From positions 1 to 6,418 of the forward strand of contig CALLZA010000395.1 in assembly GCA_937858165.1 (NCBI GenBank): a stretch of 6,418 nucleotides of DNA, given 5' to 3'. Made by a program: the position numbers and the translations under genes. Source of the stretch: an uncultured Ardenticatenia bacterium (GTDB taxonomy: Bacteria > Chloroflexota > Anaerolineae > Promineifilales > Promineifilaceae). Below the pieces are notes generated by a model that did no database searches, was not told the DNA's origin, and saw only the letters and a program-made list of their open reading frames with translations. Positions 1 through 5,487 of this stretch are shown one piece after another (positions within the stretch are counted from its first letter, which is position 1; every line of letters begins with the position of its first letter).

Positions 1-195
1 GTGCGGCTGTCGGGCGTGGTGGACGGGGTCACATGCCTGGGCGGCCGCGTGCGGCAGGAGGCGGTGATAGCGGTGGACGGCACGTGCGACGGGGCCGGTG
101 AGGGGCGCGGCAACATCGAGGGGAGCCGCGTCGGCAGGCGATTGGCGCACAGGTTGGCACGGGGTGTCGCCCCCGGGCCGGGAAACGCAAGGCAC
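1..195 (-). other. Unidentified open frame running off the left edge; possible start of a third gene or non-coding
   Basis: From a GTG at 193..195 a minus-strand frame stays open for 65 codons to the window edge. The translation is rich in Ala, Pro, His and Arg (part reads PLTGPVARAVHRYHRLLPHA) and I do not recognise it. By hand count it is about 74% G+C, with codon-position G+C of roughly 87, 59 and 77%. Long open frames occur by chance at that composition, and a second minus-strand frame is also open from an ATG within the stretch. The only purine-rich candidate ribosome site (GAGGGG) is about 15 bases from the GTG, too far for comfort. The frame differs from that of the giant sensor. I see no other feature in 1..214. 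Confidence 0.15.
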
Positions 196-199
196 GCGC

Positions 200-213
200 G
201 GGCGGGCCCGCCC
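200..213 (-). other. Perfect 14-base palindrome just after the stop of the giant sensor; possible weak transcript-end hairpin
   Basis: The sequence GGGCGGGCCCGCCC is exactly self-complementary and begins two bases past the TGA stop on the minus strand. As RNA it could form a short G+C stem of about 5 pairs with a 4-base loop. No run of U follows, so it is not a typical intrinsic terminator. A further short inverted repeat (CGGGG ... CCCCG, 160..175) lies downstream, also without a U run. Either may stall polymerase or protect the 3' end, but in DNA this G+C-rich the palindrome could be chance. Confidence 0.3.
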
Positions 214-214
214 C

Positions 215-3200
215 TCAGGCAGCGGTGGGCAGTCGAAAAACGACGGTTGTGCCGGGGGCGTCCATTGGTTCCACATCGATGTCTCCTCCATAAGTCTGTA
301 CGATCAATTGGGCAAAAAGGCAGCCAAACCCCAGACCGCCCAGGCGTTGGCCGGGGGCGGCGGGCGTTTTGGGGGTTGGCTGGCGAAAGATCAGGGGCAG
401 CTGGTCTTCGGGAACGCCGCAGCCGGTGTCGCGCAGCCGGACGCTGACAAACGCGCCGTCCTGGCTCAGGCTGAGGCGCAGCCGCTTGGTGGGCGTGCGC
501 TCCATGGCCCGGGCCGAATTCTGCACCAGCAGCTCGACGACGCGGCCCAACCAGACCGGATTGGCCCGCACGGCGATATCGGCCACCAGCAGCGGGTCGA
601 AGTCGAAGCGCAGCCGGCGATACTGCTCCTTATGGGCCAGCGTGTCCCAGGTGTGGCCAAAGAAGTGATCCACCGCCAGCCGCTCGACCGCTTCTGTCTG
701 CGAGAGGGGGATGTTGACGGGCAGATCGAGGATGTCGCGGGCGGTCTGGTGAATGCCGGTCAGATGTTCGTCTATGGCCGAATGGCCCAAGACGTCCTCC
801 GCCTGCTCCACCCACTTGACGATGACTTCGGCGTCGGTGGCCACGCGGTGGAAGTAATCGCCGGCGATGAGGCTCATGGCGGCCACGCGGGTGCGGGCGT
901 CCAGCATGCGGCGGGCCTTGTCCAGCTCTTCGAAGCGCTGGTGATTGATGACCGCCGCGGTGGCGATGCCGGCAAAGAGTTGAATGGTGCGCATCTCGTC
1001 CGGGGTAAAGGTGTGGTCGGCGATGTAGCTGACGAACATCACACCGCACTTGTGGTCGCGGTTGTGCAACAGGATGCCGGCCGAGGCCCGGATGCTCTCA
1101 CGCTGGACGAAGACGCCGCGCAATAACTGCTGGCGGGCGCTCTCGGTATCGGTCGTCAGCCAGTAGGGCGGCCGGTCGAGTTGGAGAATGGTGTGGATGA
1201 CGGAGTCGGGCCGGACGTAGGCCGGGGGGCGGGCAGCGGGGCGGCGGCGCTGGGCGAAGTCCTGCCCCATCGTCGTCAGGCGGCCGACCTGTTCATCGTA
1301 GGCGTAGACGTTGACCACGTCGGCCTGCAACGCCTGGCGCGTGCTGGCGGCGATGGCGTTGAGGGTGCGGTCAAGCTCCTGTTGGACAATGGCCTCGGCC
1401 ACGCCGGCGGCGGCTTTGTGGGTGCGCCTCAGTTGCTCCTGCCCCCGGGCGCGGTGCAGGGCGATGGACGCCTGGCGGGCAAAGGTCAGGATGCTCTGCT
1501 TGTCGTCCTCGTCGAAGGCCCGCGGCTCCACATAGTTGGCGTGCAAAACGCCCAACGGCTCGTCGCCGGCCCGCAGGGCCACCGCCTGGACGCTGCCAAT
1601 ACCCAGTCGGGTCAGCAGTTGGCGGGTTGGCAGGTCGATGTGTTCACCGCCCACGCCGTCGAGGTCTTCGATGGCGACGTAGCCGTGGTGGGCGCCGGCG
1701 GTCATCGTCTGGCCCAGCACCGGCTCCATGCGGCGAAAGAGGGCGAGCTCGTCGCCGGGAATGTTGCCGGCCACGGTCAATTTGCGGGGCACAAAGCGGC
1801 GGCGGCTGCGGTCATACGACCAGATGACGATCGACTCCGCGCCCAACACCAGTCGCGCCCCTTCGGCGATGGTCTGGAGGACTTCGGGGGGCGAGCTTTG
1901 ACCGGCCAGGGCCATTGCCGCCTGGCGCATCTGGTCCAGTTCCTTGATACGGCGCGCCGAATCATAGGCAATGGCCGCCTGGTTGACGAACAACTGCACG
2001 GCGACGATCTCCGCCTGGGTGAAGGGGCGCGGCGCGGCAAACAGGAACCACATGACACCGACGGTATCCCCTTCCAAAGTGACAGGCATGCCCAGCGCGG
2101 CGCGGAAGTGACTCCAGAATTCGCTGCGGCTGATGGCGTGGGCGGTGGCCAGAGTGTCGCTGATGGGCAGGGGGCGGCCGCTGCGGAAGATTTTCATCGA
2201 CAGACCATCGGCGCGCACCATCTGGCGGAAGTCGGCCGGGGGTTGCGGGCCGTGGGCGACCCACTCGCGGGGCCGGCCGCGCTTGTCCATCAGGGCCAGC
2301 CCCACGGCGTCGGCCCGGGTTGCGTCCTGGGCGCGGCGCACGATCTGCTCCAGCGATTGCGACACGTCGGTCACCTGCATGTGGCTGGCGGCGAAGTAAG
2401 AGCGCAGCCAGTTGGTGCTGGACAACGCCTCGTCATAGTCGCGCTTGTTGGCGATGGCGACGGCGGCCGTGTTGGCCAGGGTCATCAGCGAATGCCCCAC
2501 CGCGTCGGTGATCGGCAGGCGCGTGAAGCGATTGTCGGCCACCAGCAAACCAATGGCCACGTTGCGCGCCACCAGCGGGGCCACAATCAGCGGTGACGCC
2601 GGCTCGAACTGGTCGATGAACGCCTGGGGTAGGTGGGCCTGGTCATCTTCATACACCCGTTCATAGCGCCCTTGGCGCAGCACGCGGGCGAAGACGTCGT
2701 CGCGGCCCAGCGGCAGGGTCAGGGAGCGGACACGCTCGTGGATGGGAGTCACGTCCAATTCTCCCGCCTCCAGACGCTCGCGAAAGGCATCAAAGCGATT
2801 GACGCCGGCGGCCACGTCGCGCTCCCAGTCGAGGCGCTGCAAAACCTCATCCACGTGGCCGACGCCCATCTCGCCCACCAGCGCGTCGCCGGCCTCGTTG
2901 AGCAGCAGCAGGCCGGCGCGGTTAAACCCCAGGCTCCAGCCGGCAGTCACCCCGGCCAGGATGACGCGCAGGATCTTGTCGCGGTCGTTGGCCGCCTGCA
3001 TATAGTCGCTCAGGGCGTGGAGCATCTGCTGCTGGTCGAGCGTTCGTTGTTCGGCGGTGATGGCTCGCGACGCCTGCAGGGCGATGGCCGCCTGCTCGGC
3101 GAAGCGGGTGATGATATCCAGGTCGAGGTTCGTCCAGACGTGGCGCTGCCTGGACATAGCCAGAAAGAGAATGGCGTCGACGCCATCGGTCGAAAGAACC

Positions 3201-5476
3201 GGGGTGGCCAGCGCCGAGCGGAAGCGGCAGCCGGCGAAGAGGGGGTCGACGTAGGGGGAGTCGGCGTAGTCGGTGCAGGGCTCTGGCCGGCGCGACTCCA
3301 TCACCTTGCCCAGCAGCCCTGTGCCGTGCTCAACGCGGGCCTGCAAGCTGACGTTTTCCAACCCGTAGGCGGTGGTCAGCGTCAGTTCCGAGCGATAGGG
3401 GTCGTTGATGAACAGGCAGCCGACGCTGCAATGGAGCAGTTGCACCGCCTGGCGCACCGTTTCCGACAGGAGCTGGGCTGGTTCGCGGATGGCGCGGATG
3501 TTGCGCGAGGCTTGCTCCAACGCGGCCAGGAGATCGCTGCGCTGGCGGGCCTCTTCATACAACTGGGCGTTCTCGACGGCCACGGCGACCTGGGTGGCCA
3601 ACAGTTGGCTCAAGCGTTCGTCTTCGCGGCTGAAGCACCGCGTGTGGCCGACGGCGTCGATGCTGAACGAGCCGACCACTTTTTCAATCTTGCGATCGCG
3701 CTCTTTAACACTCACCTTGAGTGGCGTGATGAGGGTCGACTGAATGTCATACTGGCCCAGCATCTGGTCTCTAACCGGCCCCAGCTCCGGCCAATCGGCC
3801 ACGCGGTCAATGCTCAGCGTCTCGCCGCGCAGCACCCGTTCTTCGGCTGCCACGCCGCGCACCGGAATGCGCGTGCCCGGTGGCGTCAGGCCGGGCGGGA
3901 ACTCGGCCTGAACGGCGCCGCCTTCGCCGTTGGCGTCGAAGTACACCAGCCCGCTGTGTTCGGCGCGGAAGATCTCCACCGCCGCTTCGCAGGCGCGCCG
4001 CATCACGTGACGCAGATCGAGCGAAGAGGCCACATCGACCGACAGGCGCAACAGCGCCCCCAGGTCGGTCGCCTGGCGGCGCGTGCTGCCCAGCAGACGG
4101 CTGTTGGCTATGGCGACGGCCAACTGATTGCCCAGAGCACGACAGGCGTCGAGCAAGACCGGCTCGAAGGCGTGGCGAACGTAGGCCTGCAGCGACAGGG
4201 CCCCGATTACCTCCGCCCCGGCCGCCAGGGGAAAGTAGAAGCAGGACTCACAATCGCGGCCGTTGCGGATCGATTCCAGGCCCAGCCGGTCGCACTCTCG
4301 CCGGCGTTGTTCGCTACTCGACCAATAACGCTCCTGGCCGTTGCGAATGACGTACTCGGTCACGCTGGGGCGTAGGGCTTGGCCCAGGGGCAGCGGGGGA
4401 AGCGCCTTGGGCTGGCCCTGGTCGCGGGCAAAGGGAAATTCGACCAGGTCTTGGGCGCGGTCATAGAGGGCCACCACGAAGGTGTCGGCCTGCAACTGGC
4501 CTTCGATGAACTCCCAGGCCAGTTGCAACTGCTCGCTGAGGTCGGTCGTGCGGGTGAGGGCCTGGCCAACCTTAACGAGGGCCTCCATATGGCCGGCGCG
4601 GCTTTTCTTTTCCTGGTAAGAGCGGGCGTTGGCGATGGCTAAGGCCGCCTGGCTGGCTAGCGTTTGCAGCAGGGCCGTATGCCCCCAGGCGTCGAAGTGG
4701 CCGGCCTCGCGACTGAGGGCCAGCAGCGCGCCCAGCCCGCCGCCGTCGCCGCGAATGGGCACGCCCACGTAGGACAGGAAGCCGAGCTCCAACAAGCCGG
4801 GCGTGGCCCAGGGCGTCTGGGCCAGGTTAGCCACCGAGCGGCCCGTTCCCTGGCGCACCAGCGTGTCGAGGCCAGTTTCGGCGACGAACTGCTCCCAGCG
4901 GATTTGCCCCTCCAGAAGGCTATCAAACTGATGCGGCTGCAATTCACCAGAGGCCTCGTGTACCAGGGCAATGTGGGCCACGTCGCTCTGGCTGAGGGAA
5001 CGGGCCGCGGCGGCAATGCGCGGCAGCACCTGGTTCAATTCGAGATTGGACAGGATGTCGTGACTGATTGCCCGCAGCCGCACCTGCTGGGCGGCCACGC
5101 GAATGTGCATGGCTAGCTCATCGTTGTCGAATGGCTTTTCCAGATAGCGAAAGGCCCCCTGCTCCAGGGCCCGCTGGCGCTCTTCCGTTCCCCAGCCGGT
5201 GAAAATAATGCACTCCAGGCCAGGATAGAGCAGGCGTAGCTGGCGCATGAGTTCGATGCCGTCCAGCTCCTCGGCGCCCGATTCCGACACCAGCAGTCGG
5301 TCAATGAGGGCCACGTCGAACTCACCCCCGACTTCGGCCGCCAGAGCCAGCGCGTGCAGCCCGTCGACGGCCGTCCGGACCTCGAAGCCGTGGGTTAAGG
5401 TCAGGAACTTGGCTAGCGGCTGGCGCAGACTGCGTTCGTCATCGACCAGTAAAATGCGCAGATGTTCAGCGTCCAT
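215..5476 (-). CDS. Giant hybrid sensor: receiver domain, eight GAF domains, histidine-kinase ATPase (1753 aa)
   Basis: A complete 1753-residue cytosolic signalling protein with no signal peptide or membrane segment. Domain order: REC (about residues 1-128), GAF1 (137-288), GAF2 (293-462), GAF3 (469-642), GAF4 (644-806), GAF5 (812-1014), GAF6 (1020-1177), GAF7 (1180-1346), GAF8 (1350-1517), then a histidine-kinase dimerisation helix and ATPase (1520-1750). REC residues are all present (Asp12, Asp13, Asp59, Thr93, Lys114). The kinase ATP site is also recognisable (Asn1653, DTGCG at 1683-1687, GGLGFG at 1713-1718), but the phosphoacceptor region is FHRVATD, with Arg after His1543 instead of Glu or Asp. 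The ATG start is well supported: GAGGA lies 6 bases upstream, and a natural receiver N-terminus (LRILLVDDE) follows at once. Having the receiver at the N-terminus makes it an input, plausibly phosphorylated by the kinase encoded just upstream. No output domain (helix-turn-helix, GGDEF, EAL, phosphatase) is visible. Architecture is firm; ligand and target are unknown. Confidence 0.95.
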   Translation of the reverse strand: MDAEHLRILLVDDERSLRQPLAKFLTLTHGFEVRTAVDGLHALALAAEVGGEFDVALIDRLLVSESGAEELDGIELMRQLRLLYPGLECIIFTGWGTEERQRALEQGAFRYLEKPFDNDELAMHIRVAAQQVRLRAISHDILSNLELNQVLPRIAAAARSLSQSDVAHIALVHEASGELQPHQFDSLLEGQIRWEQFVAETGLDTLVRQGTGRSVANLAQTPWATPGLLELGFLSYVGVPIRGDGGGLGALLALSREAGHFDAWGHTALLQTLASQAALAIANARSYQEKKSRAGHMEALVKVGQALTRTTDLSEQLQLAWEFIEGQLQADTFVVALYDRAQDLVEFPFARDQGQPKALPPLPLGQALRPSVTEYVIRNGQERYWSSSEQRRRECDRLGLESIRNGRDCESCFYFPLAAGAEVIGALSLQAYVRHAFEPVLLDACRALGNQLAVAIANSRLLGSTRRQATDLGALLRLSVDVASSLDLRHVMRRACEAAVEIFRAEHSGLVYFDANGEGGAVQAEFPPGLTPPGTRIPVRGVAAEERVLRGETLSIDRVADWPELGPVRDQMLGQYDIQSTLITPLKVSVKERDRKIEKVVGSFSIDAVGHTRCFSREDERLSQLLATQVAVAVENAQLYEEARQRSDLLAALEQASRNIRAIREPAQLLSETVRQAVQLLHCSVGCLFINDPYRSELTLTTAYGLENVSLQARVEHGTGLLGKVMESRRPEPCTDYADSPYVDPLFAGCRFRSALATPVLSTDGVDAILFLAMSRQRHVWTNLDLDIITRFAEQAAIALQASRAITAEQRTLDQQQMLHALSDYMQAANDRDKILRVILAGVTAGWSLGFNRAGLLLLNEAGDALVGEMGVGHVDEVLQRLDWERDVAAGVNRFDAFRERLEAGELDVTPIHERVRSLTLPLGRDDVFARVLRQGRYERVYEDDQAHLPQAFIDQFEPASPLIVAPLVARNVAIGLLVADNRFTRLPITDAVGHSLMTLANTAAVAIANKRDYDEALSSTNWLRSYFAASHMQVTDVSQSLEQIVRRAQDATRADAVGLALMDKRGRPREWVAHGPQPPADFRQMVRADGLSMKIFRSGRPLPISDTLATAHAISRSEFWSHFRAALGMPVTLEGDTVGVMWFLFAAPRPFTQAEIVAVQLFVNQAAIAYDSARRIKELDQMRQAAMALAGQSSPPEVLQTIAEGARLVLGAESIVIWSYDRSRRRFVPRKLTVAGNIPGDELALFRRMEPVLGQTMTAGAHHGYVAIEDLDGVGGEHIDLPTRQLLTRLGIGSVQAVALRAGDEPLGVLHANYVEPRAFDEDDKQSILTFARQASIALHRARGQEQLRRTHKAAAGVAEAIVQQELDRTLNAIAASTRQALQADVVNVYAYDEQVGRLTTMGQDFAQRRRPAARPPAYVRPDSVIHTILQLDRPPYWLTTDTESARQQLLRGVFVQRESIRASAGILLHNRDHKCGVMFVSYIADHTFTPDEMRTIQLFAGIATAAVINHQRFEELDKARRMLDARTRVAAMSLIAGDYFHRVATDAEVIVKWVEQAEDVLGHSAIDEHLTGIHQTARDILDLPVNIPLSQTEAVERLAVDHFFGHTWDTLAHKEQYRRLRFDFDPLLVADIAVRANPVWLGRVVELLVQNSARAMERTPTKRLRLSLSQDGAFVSVRLRDTGCGVPEDQLPLIFRQPTPKTPAAPGQRLGGLGFGCLFAQLIVQTYGGDIDVEPMDAPGTTVVFRLPTAA
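218..925 (-). other. C-terminal histidine-kinase module with a non-canonical H-box
   Basis: After GAF8 a long helix contains AGDYFHRVATDAEV, which aligns in position with kinase H-boxes; His1543 (codon 848..850) is followed by Arg1544. A second dimerisation helix (HQTARDILDLP) follows. The ATPase part has VELLVQNSARAM (N-box; Asn1653 present, the first Asn of the usual NLLxN replaced by Leu), DTGCG (D-box), LIF (F-box) and GGLGFG (G-box), ending in GTTVVFRLP. ATP binding therefore looks intact. Whether it autophosphorylates is open: an acidic residue normally follows the His and acts as a base. Some multi-GAF kinases, as I recall, carry His-Arg here, so loss of activity is not certain. Confidence 0.85.
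926..5068 (-). repeat. Tandem array of eight diverged GAF sensor domains (protein-level repeat)
   Basis: Eight GAF domains follow one another, each closed by a recognisable terminal helix. The closing helices are: LASQAALAIANA (273-284), LGNQLAVAIANS (448), LATQVAVAVENA (626), FAEQAAIALQAS (792), LANTAAVAIANK (1000), FVNQAAIAYDSA (1163), FARQASIALHRA (1332) and FAGIATAAVINH (1501). The spacing between them is 175, 178, 166, 208, 163, 169 and 169 residues. The repeat shows only in the protein; I saw no near-identical DNA copies, so the domains are old and diverged. GAF5 is about 40 residues longer and has the motif GFNRAGLLLLNE near 850-861, a version known from other sensor kinases. GAF2-4 hold almost all the protein's cysteines. 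GAF domains bind small ligands or cofactors or mediate dimerisation; which applies to each copy cannot be told from sequence. Confidence 0.88.
5093..5476 (-). other. REC (receiver) domain at the N-terminus of the giant sensor
   Basis: Receiver fold of about 128 residues. The acidic pair is Asp12-Asp13 in LLVDDE. The phosphoacceptor is Asp59 in VALIDRLL (codon 5300..5302). The switch Thr93 is in IIFTGWG, and Lys114 is in YLEKPF. All residues needed for Mg2+ binding and phosphoryl transfer are therefore present. The loop after Asp59 is longer than usual: the conserved Gly (ELDGIEL, Gly73) is 14 residues after the Asp, against 8 in CheY, and the usual Pro is missing. A helical linker leads straight into GAF1. 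That the adjacent kinase is the phosphodonor is inference from gene order. Confidence 0.93.
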
Positions 5477-5482
5477 GAGCAG

Positions 5483-5487
5483 TCCTC
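5483..5487 (-). promoter_or_regulatory. Shine-Dalgarno site overlapping the upstream stop codon
   Basis: On the minus strand the junction reads TGAGGACTGCTCATG. GAGGA uses the last two bases of the upstream TGA stop and lies 6 bases before the ATG of the giant sensor. This is near-ideal spacing and implies that ribosomes finishing the kinase gene re-initiate on the next one (translational coupling). It also fixes the ATG at 5474..5476 as the start. Confidence 0.8.

Noticed and set aside
1..447. Plus-strand open frame of 148 codons starting at the left edge
   Set aside because: It overlaps the conserved end of the kinase domain on the other strand, and its Gly/Arg/Val-rich translation looks like a shadow; no domain recognised.
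3227..4294. Bilin-binding (phytochrome or cyanobacteriochrome) GAF
   Set aside because: I see no PAS-GAF-PHY order, no PHY tongue and no DXCF or SPxH-like chromophore motif around the cysteines of GAF2-GAF4.
98..4375. Three long plus-strand open frames (98..1126, 1181..2596, 2633..4375) of 342, 471 and 580 codons
   Set aside because: All three lie in the frame that is the exact codon-by-codon complement of the giant sensor gene. Stops there require TTA, CTA or TCA codons in the sense gene, which are rare in high-G+C coding DNA, so long open antisense frames are expected. Their translations show no recognisable fold, while the minus strand gives a fully coherent multi-domain protein.
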